This document shows positions 1 to 6,049 of a DNA stretch of 6,069 nucleotides, one piece after another; position 1 is the first letter of the stretch; each line of letters opens with the position of its first letter. The DNA is from Verrucomicrobiota bacterium (lineage in GTDB: Bacteria > Verrucomicrobiota > Verrucomicrobiia > Limisphaerales > UBA1096): assembly GCA_030747575.1 (NCBI GenBank), contig JASLKI010000380.1:1-6069 (forward strand), written 5' to 3'. The notes below the pieces were generated by a model that was given only the letters and a program-made list of their open reading frames with translations, was not told where the DNA came from and did not search any database. A program made the translations under genes and the position numbers.

Positions 1-158
1 CTGCGCTCGATTCGATTTGAGCCGCATTCGAACGATTCCGGCGAATGATGTTGAACCAATTTTGTCCCGCCGTACCGTTAACGACCGCTTTTAAAATGGT
101 CAAACTGGTAATATTTTCAGTTACGTTTTAGGGTGTTTGATTAAGTTTATTGAGAGAA
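1..158. other. Left flank, no assignable gene
   Basis: These bases lie downstream of the sulfatase stop codon. Two plus-strand frames are open from the left edge: one ends at a TGA at 46-48 (15 codons), the other at a TAA at 92-94 (30 codons). Either could be the tail of a convergent plus-strand gene, but neither can be recognised. On the minus strand an ATG at 27-25 and a TTG at 59-57 are open to the edge, so a fourth operon gene starting here is equally possible. Two small inverted repeats occur, CATTCG/CGAATG at 25-47 and AACTG/CAGTT at 103-122. Neither has the GC-rich stem and T-run of a confident terminator. The right half is AT-rich and looks non-coding. Confidence 0.4.
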
Positions 159-1454
159 TTAGTTGAGGTTCGGATGTTTAGTTTTGAATTCGGGGAAGGG
201 GGCGGGGGCGTTAGGAGGAAAGCGCTCAAGAATCATTTGGAGGCGGTCCAGACGACCCGGAGCAATTTTATCCTGAGCACTGATTTTTTGTTGCTGTAGG
301 GGATCCTTGTTCATGTCGTGAAAGGCACCTTTATTATCCACGAAATGATGCCAATCTCGGATCATGCGAAAGTTGCCAATTTGAGAATAAATCCAGCTGC
401 GTTTTTCAAAGGGATCTACACTACCGCGCAGGCTGGGGACAAAGGATCGGCCGTCGAGTTTCAGCTTCTCCGGGAGAGCAATGCCCGCTAATTCTAAGCA
501 GGTGGGATATATATCAGTAAAATCAATCAGGTCGCGAGAGACGATGCCGCCTTTGGCTAAAAATGGGGCGCGTACAATAAAGGGTACATGCACTCCCCAA
601 GTGGCTTCCCGTCCCTTGCCTTTGGGATATGGCTTTCCATTTAGCACGCCAGAGGAGGAGGAGCCGTTGTCACCGGTGAAAATGATTACAGTACGTTTTG
701 TTAGCCCAAGGTTGTCCACCGTACTCACCAGTTTACCAACCAACTGGTCCATGTAGGTGACATTACCCGCATAGAGTGCGGGCTTGCCTTCCGGCGGATT
801 GATTTTGTTGAACGGCGTGGTGGTATGCGGCCCGTGAGTGAGCAGCATGGGGTAATAAACCAGAAAGGGGCGATCCTTGTGGCGCTTGATGAAATTGATG
901 AGGAATCGATTGATGGTGTCGGGGCCGTAGGGAACTTTAGCGCGTTTGCCGTTGGTGGCAATCAGGCCGCCCCAGAAGCGCTCTTTGGTCTCCGGTTGGA
1001 AGGCCTCTACGCCGGGCCAAACGCAGTGTTCGTCGAAGCCGTGCTGCTTGAGAATTTCGGGTTGTTTGCCGAGGTGATTGATCTGCCATTTGCCGCCAAT
1101 GGCGGTGGCGTATCCCCTATCGCGCAGGTGCCGAGCAAAAGTGGTAAAACGATCCGGGCGTAACCCTGCGCCACCCCAACGCGGGACGTCAAAGTGCTGC
1201 ACCCAGCCGTGATTACAGGGGTATTGGCCTGTCAAGAGAGTAACACGGGTGGGGGTACAAATGGGAGTACACCAGGCAGTCTCATAACGCACGCCCTGCT
1301 TTGCCAGTTGATCAATGTTTGGTGTGGCATGCTTGGCTCCGTAGCAACTGACCCAATCCCGGCCCATGTCATCAACCATGATCAGAATGATGTTCGGGCG
1401 GTCGTCGGCGTGCGCGGCGATAGTCAGCCACAAAAATAAAATCAGCTTTTTCAT
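159..1454 (-). CDS. Secreted type I (S1 family) sulfatase, Cys-type formylglycine enzyme
   Basis: This 431-residue protein belongs to the alkaline-phosphatase-like arylsulfatase A superfamily and should hydrolyse sulfate esters outside the cytoplasm. Residues 1-16 are a Sec signal peptide ending AHA before DD. Visible active-site elements are the metal-binding D28-D29 in the VDD motif, the signature C66-T-P-T-R70 in which C66 would become formylglycine, K122 in GKWQ, H207 in THGPH, D262-N263 in TGDNG, and K280 in GKG. The usual GKWH histidine is Q124 here. Length suits a single-domain sulfatase. The frame stays open for 53 codons upstream, but that extension lies inside the preceding gene and is Arg/Pro-rich and non-secretory. 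The ATG overlapping the upstream stop, directly before the signal peptide, is therefore chosen. It is the last gene of the operon. The substrate cannot be read from the sequence, and no formylglycine-generating enzyme is in the window. Confidence 0.93.
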   Translation of the reverse strand: MKKLILFLWLTIAAHADDRPNIILIMVDDMGRDWVSCYGAKHATPNIDQLAKQGVRYETAWCTPICTPTRVTLLTGQYPCNHGWVQHFDVPRWGGAGLRPDRFTTFARHLRDRGYATAIGGKWQINHLGKQPEILKQHGFDEHCVWPGVEAFQPETKERFWGGLIATNGKRAKVPYGPDTINRFLINFIKRHKDRPFLVYYPMLLTHGPHTTTPFNKINPPEGKPALYAGNVTYMDQLVGKLVSTVDNLGLTKRTVIIFTGDNGSSSSGVLNGKPYPKGKGREATWGVHVPFIVRAPFLAKGGIVSRDLIDFTDIYPTCLELAGIALPEKLKLDGRSFVPSLRGSVDPFEKRSWIYSQIGNFRMIRDWHHFVDNKGAFHDMNKDPLQQQKISAQDKIAPGRLDRLQMILERFPPNAPAPFPEFKTKHPNLN

Positions 1455-3853
1455 TTCGAGTGAAAGGGTTCGCTGGCCACTATGCGCTGAATCAGTTCGC
1501 GCAGGCCGTATCGGTGCTTGGGCATGGCTGCGACGATGCGGTCGATATCGTCGCGGTCGCTGAAGCTGAGCCGGCGGCCGAGTGCGTAGATGAAAAGTTT
1601 CTCCGTCAGACAACGGGTGAATTGATCCGGTTTTTGCTTCAGGTAACTTCGGATTCCGGCAGAGCCGTTGACGGTTGTTCCGTCTGGCATTTTACCGGTG
1701 GCATCGATGGGCAAACGCTTGGTATAACGATCGCGCCAACGGCCCAAGAAGTCATAGTGCTCCATCGAGAGCCCGAGCGGATCGATTTTGCGGTGGCACT
1801 CGAAACAGGCGGTATTACTGCGATGTCTTTCCATCTGCTGCCGAATGGTTGTCACGCCGCGGGTGTCAGGCTCAATGGGCTCAACGTCCGGTGGCGGCGG
1901 ATTGGGAGGAGTGCCGAGCAGGTTTTCCAGAATCCAGACACCTCTCAAAACCGGCTGGGTTTCCACTCCATTAGAAGTGGCTGTAAGAATGCTTCCCTGC
2001 CCCAGCAAGCCGCCACGGTGATGTTCAGGCTGCAGGTTAACGCGTTGGAATTCCTGATGAGCGATGTTCGAGATGTTATAATGTCGCGCGAGTGAAGCGT
2101 TTAGGAATGTGTAATCTGAATCAATGAATTCAAGGATGCTTCGGTTTTGCGAGAGAATATGCTGGAAATAAAGCCGGGTTTCCTCGCGCATAGCGTTTTC
2201 AATGTTGTCAGCGTAATAAGCGCGGTTCTTTTCCGGGTCGGGAGGCATCTCACCCAGCTTTCGCAAGCGCAGCCATTGCTCAGCAAAGTTTTTACTGAAG
2301 GCTGAGGCGAGTGGATTCTTTAGCATACGCTCGACTTGTGCTCTTAGTCCGGACGGAGTTTCCAAGCGGCCTGAAGCTGCCGCCGCGCGTAACTCTTTGT
2401 CAGGCATGGAACTCCAGAGAAAATACGACAGTCTCGAAGCCAATTCGTAGCTGTCTAGCTTTCGGCTCGCTGGGTGGGCCGCGTATTCGGTGAGGTACAA
2501 AAACCGCGGCGAGGTGAGGATGGCGCGCATGCCATATCTTGAGGCAGCCCAGAAATCCTTGTTCTCTTCAAAATAACGCTCGGCGAGATTCAGATAGGGC
2601 TTGATTTCCTCCGCGGTGACTGGTCTGCGAAAAGCAGCATTCGCAAGCCGGGTCAGGCAGCTACGCAGATATTGCGCGTTGGGTACAACCGTTGATGGGG
2701 GGAAGAATCTGTTAAAGCCAGGTAAGGGCCATTCCTCATAAAACGGGCCTTCAATGCCGAGCGTATATACATGCAATTCAGGTCCCGAACCGATGTACAT
2801 CTCAGGCGGATTGCGTGCGGGAAAAAGCGCGTCCTTGTTATACTTGGGCAACACCTTACGCAAAATGCGCTTGAATGATCCGTTGGGACCATTGGCCCAG
2901 TGCACATGGAAGGTGAAACCTTTCTCCAGCCAGACACGATGTTCAAAGGTTACAACTTTGTCGTCAGGAATTTCATATTCACCAATGATCCGGTGGGCAG
3001 TGGCGCCGAGGGCACGTGAATCGATCGAAATAGAAAGGAGCATTGGCTCATCGGAGTTGTAGCGTAAATCCTCATCTTTATATCGTGATTTGCGCCGGAT
3101 GGCTCGGGCGGAAAAACGGATGACGTACTCACCGGCAGTCGGCACACCTCTCCGCTTGTCGAGCCGCGTCAGTCCGAGCGGCTGACGGAACTTAATGAAC
3201 ATTCGCCCGGAGGCTTGCCGGTCCTCTTTGTCCAGTGAGCTTTTGGGGTTTTCAACCGCCTTATTATAACGAATGATCTCGGGCCTCGGCCCCGGGCGGA
3301 CGATCTTGTCCGTCACCTTGCGTGCGGCCTCCAGATAATTACTCAACAAATGGTCTGAGGTGACGAGCCCCTCGCCTACATTATCGAATCCTTCCACAGT
3401 ATCATCCGGTGGGAACGTGATTGTGGGATCGAAGTCGACCATCTTCAGGTCGAACAAGTCGCGAATCGTGTTGCGATACTCCTCTCGGTTCAGACGGCGG
3501 AGCACAACTTTACCAGAGTTTTCCTTTGCCAATTCGTGTGCGCGCGCCAGCGACTGCGTTAGGTGCCCAACCACGCGCTTGAGTTCACTCAACTTGGGTT
3601 GCGGTTTTTCTTCCGGCGGCATTTCCCCAAGGTTAAGTTGGTCGAGAATTTCCTGAAAGGTTTCCGCTTCCTCAAGCTTTGCAAAATTGCCCGTCAACTG
3701 GTCGAAACGCCGATCACCTTTTTGTTTGTCCGGGCCATGGCACTGAACGCAGTAGTTCTCCAAGAAAGGTCGAAGTAGATTCGCCTTTTCCACAGCCTTT
3801 GCAGGGATTGGCGGCAGGCTAATCAACAAGACGATGGCAGCGTAGTTCCTCAC
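1451..3853 (-). CDS. Secreted haem-binding PSD-type protein (PSCyt1-DUF1587-DUF1595-DUF1592-DUF1588-DUF1585)
   Basis: This 800-residue exported protein has a Sec signal peptide at about residues 1-20 (ending AKA). A planctomycete-type cytochrome c domain follows, with CVQCH at 35-39 as the covalent haem site and M78 in GEMPP as the likely distal ligand. Next come a DUF1587-like segment around 115-180 (LRRLNREEYRNTIRDLF), a long unassigned region at about 185-390, DUF1595 at about 395-456, DUF1592 at about 466-595, DUF1588 at about 611-710 with a second CxxCH (CFECH, 683-687), and C-terminal DUF1585 at about 720-796. Domain names come from remembered family patterns, and the borders are approximate. 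The start is GTG, overlapping the DUF1552 stop and leading straight into the signal peptide. The family's biochemistry is unproven; electron transfer linked to polysaccharide or other substrate processing is an inference from the haem motifs and the neighbouring sulfatase. Confidence 0.92.
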   Translation of the reverse strand: MRNYAAIVLLISLPPIPAKAVEKANLLRPFLENYCVQCHGPDKQKGDRRFDQLTGNFAKLEEAETFQEILDQLNLGEMPPEEKPQPKLSELKRVVGHLTQSLARAHELAKENSGKVVLRRLNREEYRNTIRDLFDLKMVDFDPTITFPPDDTVEGFDNVGEGLVTSDHLLSNYLEAARKVTDKIVRPGPRPEIIRYNKAVENPKSSLDKEDRQASGRMFIKFRQPLGLTRLDKRRGVPTAGEYVIRFSARAIRRKSRYKDEDLRYNSDEPMLLSISIDSRALGATAHRIIGEYEIPDDKVVTFEHRVWLEKGFTFHVHWANGPNGSFKRILRKVLPKYNKDALFPARNPPEMYIGSGPELHVYTLGIEGPFYEEWPLPGFNRFFPPSTVVPNAQYLRSCLTRLANAAFRRPVTAEEIKPYLNLAERYFEENKDFWAASRYGMRAILTSPRFLYLTEYAAHPASRKLDSYELASRLSYFLWSSMPDKELRAAAASGRLETPSGLRAQVERMLKNPLASAFSKNFAEQWLRLRKLGEMPPDPEKNRAYYADNIENAMREETRLYFQHILSQNRSILEFIDSDYTFLNASLARHYNISNIAHQEFQRVNLQPEHHRGGLLGQGSILTATSNGVETQPVLRGVWILENLLGTPPNPPPPDVEPIEPDTRGVTTIRQQMERHRSNTACFECHRKIDPLGLSMEHYDFLGRWRDRYTKRLPIDATGKMPDGTTVNGSAGIRSYLKQKPDQFTRCLTEKLFIYALGRRLSFSDRDDIDRIVAAMPKHRYGLRELIQRIVASEPFHSK

Positions 3854-5118
3854 GCAATCAGGTGGTTCAGGTTGCCCTTGCTGGTTGAGAACTGATCGGT
3901 TTCCACGCCCAAATTTTGCAGGACGGAAACGAAAAGATCACAAAGCGGCTTTCCATCACGACCATTACGCTCAAACTGATGATGTTCACCGGTTTTAAAT
4001 CCGCCCCCGGCAAGCAAGATCGGCAGGTTGCGACTGGAATGGGAACTGGCATTGCCCATGCCGCTTCCAAAGAGAACCACCGTGGAGTCAAGAAGCGGCC
4101 TTCCATCGGCATCCTTCGTTTCCTTCATCCGGTCAAGGAAGCGCGCAAACTGGCGAGTGTAGTACAACTCTATAATCGTCAGTTGCCGCAGTAGATCCGG
4201 TCGCTTGCCATGATGGGTCAGTGAATGATAGCCCAATTCAATTCCATCAAACGGGAACAGACGGTTGCCGCCTGGGTGACCGAAGGTGATTACATTGGTC
4301 GACTGTGTTTGCAGCGCCAGCACCATTAAGTCGTACATGGCCGGCGTGTTGTAGGGATAGTTCAGATCCACCACCATCTCGTCATTGCCCCGGATCACCT
4401 CGTTGCTAGCCTTGGGCTTGGGTACATTAATCCACTTAGCTTGCCGCTCCAGTTTCCGCTCCACCTCACGCACAGCCGTAAGGTATTCATCCAGCTTGGC
4501 CTGATCGATTTTCGCCATGCGCGCGCCGAGCCTTTTGGCATCCGTTTGCACCACATCCAGAATACTGCCATTCTCATTCAGAAAATTCCGCTGACTGGCC
4601 TTTACCTTGGGGTTGTCCTCGAGAAACAACTTGGCAAACAACTTGGTCGGGCTGCTATCGGTCGGCAAAATAATGCCCGCGCGCGACCAAGAGATTCCTC
4701 CCGCACCCAGCCGCAATGAAGAAAAGCGTGTTCGCTGCCCAATTTCCTCACCCAAAAACTGGTCAAGTGAATGCAACCGCTGAGGCTGATCCTTGGTGTC
4801 CTTCAATTCCATGCCATTCAGGAAGGTATTGGAGCAGCCATGCCCGCCGCCAACGCCCGGGTGATCGAGATTATTGAAGACACTAAAATCGGCCCGATGC
4901 TTTTCCAGCGGCTTGAGCAGCTTTGGCATCACATAGTCGGCTCCCGTTTTTTCCGGAAAAAATCCGCTTGGATGCATCCCGTAATTGGGCGCAACACAAA
5001 CAAACCGCTTGGTCTTCGAAGCCTTTGACTCCGCACCCTGCAGCGATTCAAAAGCCGGCAACGCGAGACAAACACCGCCCAGTCCCCGCAAAAAATTTCG
5101 TCGATTCGTCATTCGCAT
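3850..5118 (-). CDS. Tat-exported DUF1552 (HXXSHH) family protein
   Basis: This protein of 422 residues belongs to the DUF1552 family, whose function is unknown. A twin-arginine signal is clear at the N-terminus: N-R-R-N-F-L-R at residues 5-11, then a hydrophobic stretch GLGGVCLALPAF at 12-23, so export is in a folded state. The family's hallmark histidine cluster is visible at 298-303 as H-S-L-T-H-H, with Thr where the family name has Ser. Other family-like segments are GGGHGCSN around 90-97, and a C-terminal stretch with VVLFGSGMGN and LPILLAGGG that resembles DUF1501-type proteins. Starts at 5118 (ATG) and 5112 (ATG) both precede the Tat motif, and neither has a Shine-Dalgarno sequence. 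A TTG at 5169 would add 17 unneeded residues. It is the first operon gene and its stop overlaps the next start. A metal-binding role for the histidines is a guess. Confidence 0.92.
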   Translation of the reverse strand: MRMTNRRNFLRGLGGVCLALPAFESLQGAESKASKTKRFVCVAPNYGMHPSGFFPEKTGADYVMPKLLKPLEKHRADFSVFNNLDHPGVGGGHGCSNTFLNGMELKDTKDQPQRLHSLDQFLGEEIGQRTRFSSLRLGAGGISWSRAGIILPTDSSPTKLFAKLFLEDNPKVKASQRNFLNENGSILDVVQTDAKRLGARMAKIDQAKLDEYLTAVREVERKLERQAKWINVPKPKASNEVIRGNDEMVVDLNYPYNTPAMYDLMVLALQTQSTNVITFGHPGGNRLFPFDGIELGYHSLTHHGKRPDLLRQLTIIELYYTRQFARFLDRMKETKDADGRPLLDSTVVLFGSGMGNASSHSSRNLPILLAGGGFKTGEHHQFERNGRDGKPLCDLFVSVLQNLGVETDQFSTSKGNLNHLIA

Positions 5119-5144
5119 TATCAACACTATGGAGCAATCAAGTA

Positions 5145-5255
5145 ATGATTCACGTAGCGTTCGTGACAATGGGTCTTTATGAATTCCCGGTCAAGCAGAT
5201 CCAAGATGAGTTTTTGAAACAGGGGGATGAGGGAGTCCCAGCAGTAGTATTCTAA
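5145..5255 (+). pseudogene. Possible gene remnant or small ORF (36 codons)
   Basis: An ATG at 5145 opens a 36-codon frame ending at TAA 5253-5255, with GGAG 10 bases upstream. The peptide has an ordinary protein-like composition (for example YEFPVKQIQDEFLKQGDEG). By hand count, G+C at codon positions 1, 2 and 3 is about 64, 22 and 53 percent, which is the periodicity of real coding DNA. The same frame continues past the stop for 18 more protein-like codons to a TAG, which suggests a decayed gene. I do not recognise the family. The alternative is that the opposite-strand frame in the same register is the true one. Confidence is low because the frame is short. Confidence 0.22.
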
Positions 5256-5261
5256 ATAGAA

Positions 5262-5307
5262 GCACCTCAAAGAAACTACTTGAGACTCATTGAGATAAAG
5301 GAGGTGC
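5262..5307. repeat. Inverted repeat GCACCTC/GAGGTGC
   Basis: A perfect 7-base inverted repeat lies at 5262-5268 and 5301-5307 with a 32-base spacer. Its right arm covers most of a Shine-Dalgarno-like sequence. A smaller competing hairpin, CTCAA (5266-5270) with TTGAG (5280-5284), shares bases with the left arm. The long loop makes it a poor terminator. It could be a protein-binding site, an RNA switch or chance. Confidence 0.3.
5297..5305 (+). promoter_or_regulatory. Orphan Shine-Dalgarno-like sequence AAAGGAGGT
   Basis: AAAGGAGGT matches the complement of the usual 16S rRNA 3' end almost perfectly. No ATG or GTG follows at proper distance. The nearest in-range start is TTG at 5316, which opens only a 14-codon frame ending at TAG 5358-5360. 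The ankyrin gene starts 112 bases further on and cannot use it. It may be a relic of a lost gene, a leader peptide signal or coincidence. Confidence 0.3.
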
Positions 5308-5417
5308 ATTAGGGTTTGCACTGTATTAGAGCTTTCCTTATTGGAGTTACGAGTGTGTAGAGGGTTCGATTTCCTTAGCCCGATCATCTCATGTTTTCTG
5401 AACAAAATTAAAGTTAA

Positions 5418-5996
5418 ATGAAGATCAAACTGACTATATTGGCGGCGTTATTAGTCGCAGGGTGTAAGCTAAGTAAAGATAATCAGACAAATGATATTGT
5501 TACGCCCTATATGGCAAAAAGCCCGAAGATTGCTTCACCGCCAGTAACGGATCGACCTAGTGCATCCATTCATCGTTCAGCCAGACAAGGAGAGGTAAAA
5601 TTCATCTTACAACATATCAAAGCGGGAACGGACATAAATGAAATGAATAAGAGCAATGGCCGCATTGCTTTGCATTCAGCTGCAACTCATAACCACTCCG
5701 AAATTGTAATAATATTAATAAATAATGGATCCATCATTGATCTTAGGGATCAAATTGGGATGACTCCTTTGCATCTAGCTGTACTTGGCGGGCATTTAGA
5801 TATAGTTAAAATCCTTATTAAATCTAAAGCAGGCGTTAATACAATAAATGCTAATGGATCAACTCCGTTAGATACGCTTAGCAATGGATTTGAATTCGAT
5901 ACACAAAACATCAAATCTAAGAAAAAAGAAATTGAGAAGATTCTCCGAAAAAATGGAGCTAAGAAGGCAGAAGAATTAAAACTCAAAGAGAAGTAA
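5418..5996 (+). CDS. Ankyrin-repeat lipoprotein
   Basis: This 192-residue protein starts with a lipoprotein signal peptide: KIK, a hydrophobic stretch, then the lipobox V-A-G-C with C16 as the lipidated residue. Lysine at +2 gives no inner-membrane retention signal, so an outer-membrane location is likely if Gram-negative rules apply. Residues 17-48 form a polar linker. Ankyrin repeats follow at about 49-78, 79-111 and 113-145; the third is canonical (GMTPLHLAVLGGHLDIVKILI). A fourth from about 146 starts NGSTPLD but is interrupted by a charged insertion before EIEKILRKNGA. The tail is Lys/Glu-rich. Ankyrin repeats bind proteins; the partner is unknown. The ATG is preceded by an A-rich leader without a Shine-Dalgarno sequence. 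The gene is visibly more AT-rich than the operon (stretches of 25-43 percent G+C against about 52), which hints at a different origin. Confidence 0.88.
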   Translation: MKIKLTILAALLVAGCKLSKDNQTNDIVTPYMAKSPKIASPPVTDRPSASIHRSARQGEVKFILQHIKAGTDINEMNKSNGRIALHSAATHNHSEIVIILINNGSIIDLRDQIGMTPLHLAVLGGHLDIVKILIKSKAGVNTINANGSTPLDTLSNGFEFDTQNIKSKKKEIEKILRKNGAKKAEELKLKEK

Positions 5997-6021
5997 AATA
6001 ACGATACTTAGATATAATGGA

Positions 6022-6049
6022 TTTGAACTAAATGAACTCTATTTATAAT
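6022..6049 (+). promoter_or_regulatory. Weak promoter-like motif after the ankyrin gene
   Basis: TTTGAA (6022-6027) is followed after 16 bases by a perfect TATAAT (6044-6049). A second TATAAT lies at 6013-6018 without a -35 partner. The surroundings are AT-rich, so chance matches are likely. If real, this promoter would drive a gene beyond the right edge and would rule out the start at 6032. Confidence 0.2.

Larger units (their letters stand above)
159..5118 (-). other. Three-gene operon: DUF1552 protein, PSD-type cytochrome, sulfatase
   Basis: Three minus-strand genes follow one another without gaps. The DUF1552 stop (TGA, 3852-3850) overlaps the GTG start of the cytochrome-type gene (3853-3851). 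The stop of that gene (TGA, 1453-1451) overlaps the sulfatase ATG (1454-1452). Both junctions are 4-base overlaps, and neither downstream start has a Shine-Dalgarno sequence. The seen arrangement implies one transcript and translation of the second and third genes by ribosome re-initiation. All three products have export signals. The promoter must lie in or beyond 5119-5417, but no convincing -35/-10 pair was found on the minus strand. Pairing of DUF1552 proteins with DUF1592-type proteins is known in Planctomycetota and Verrucomicrobiota; the joint function is inferred. Confidence 0.85.
5119..5417. promoter_or_regulatory. Intergenic region between the divergent operon and the ankyrin gene
   Basis: About 300 bases separate the minus-strand operon from the plus-strand ankyrin gene, so promoters for both should lie here. 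No strong -35/-10 pair is visible. A weak plus-strand candidate is TTGCAC at 5316-5321 followed after 17 bases by TATTGG. The region also contains a short protein-like plus-strand frame (5145-5255), an inverted repeat (5262-5307) and an orphan Shine-Dalgarno-like stretch (5297-5305), described separately. A minus-strand frame of 92 codons (5405-5127, TTG start) covers the same stretch and ends 8 bases before the DUF1552 ATG. It shares codon register with the plus-strand fragment and may be open only as its antisense shadow. Confidence 0.4.

Noticed and set aside
25..122. Inverted repeats CATTCG/CGAATG and AACTG/CAGTT as operon terminators
   Set aside because: Stems are 5-6 bases with 10-11 base loops and no proper T-run on the minus strand, so they are not convincing.
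1455..1613. 53-codon upstream extension of the sulfatase
   Set aside because: It overlaps the upstream gene, is Arg/Pro/His-rich and would bury the signal peptide. The ATG at 1454 fits both the overlap and the signal peptide.
1460..2095. A 211-codon plus-strand frame opposite the haem-protein gene
   Set aside because: It lies entirely antisense to a well-supported gene with clear domains, has no recognisable motif, and is explained by high G+C codons on the other strand.
5119..5169. TTG start at 5169 for the DUF1552 protein
   Set aside because: It adds 17 residues before a complete Tat signal, uses a rare start and has no ribosome-binding site. ATG at 5118 or 5112 is better.
4923..5255. 110-codon plus-strand frame over the DUF1552 start
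   Set aside because: The first two thirds are antisense to the DUF1552 gene and look non-protein-like; only the part from 5145 is considered.
5127..5405. 92-codon minus-strand frame upstream of DUF1552
   Set aside because: It has a TTG start, no known motif and unusual composition. Its openness over part of its length is what the antisense of the plus-strand coding-like fragment would give. Kept only as an alternative.
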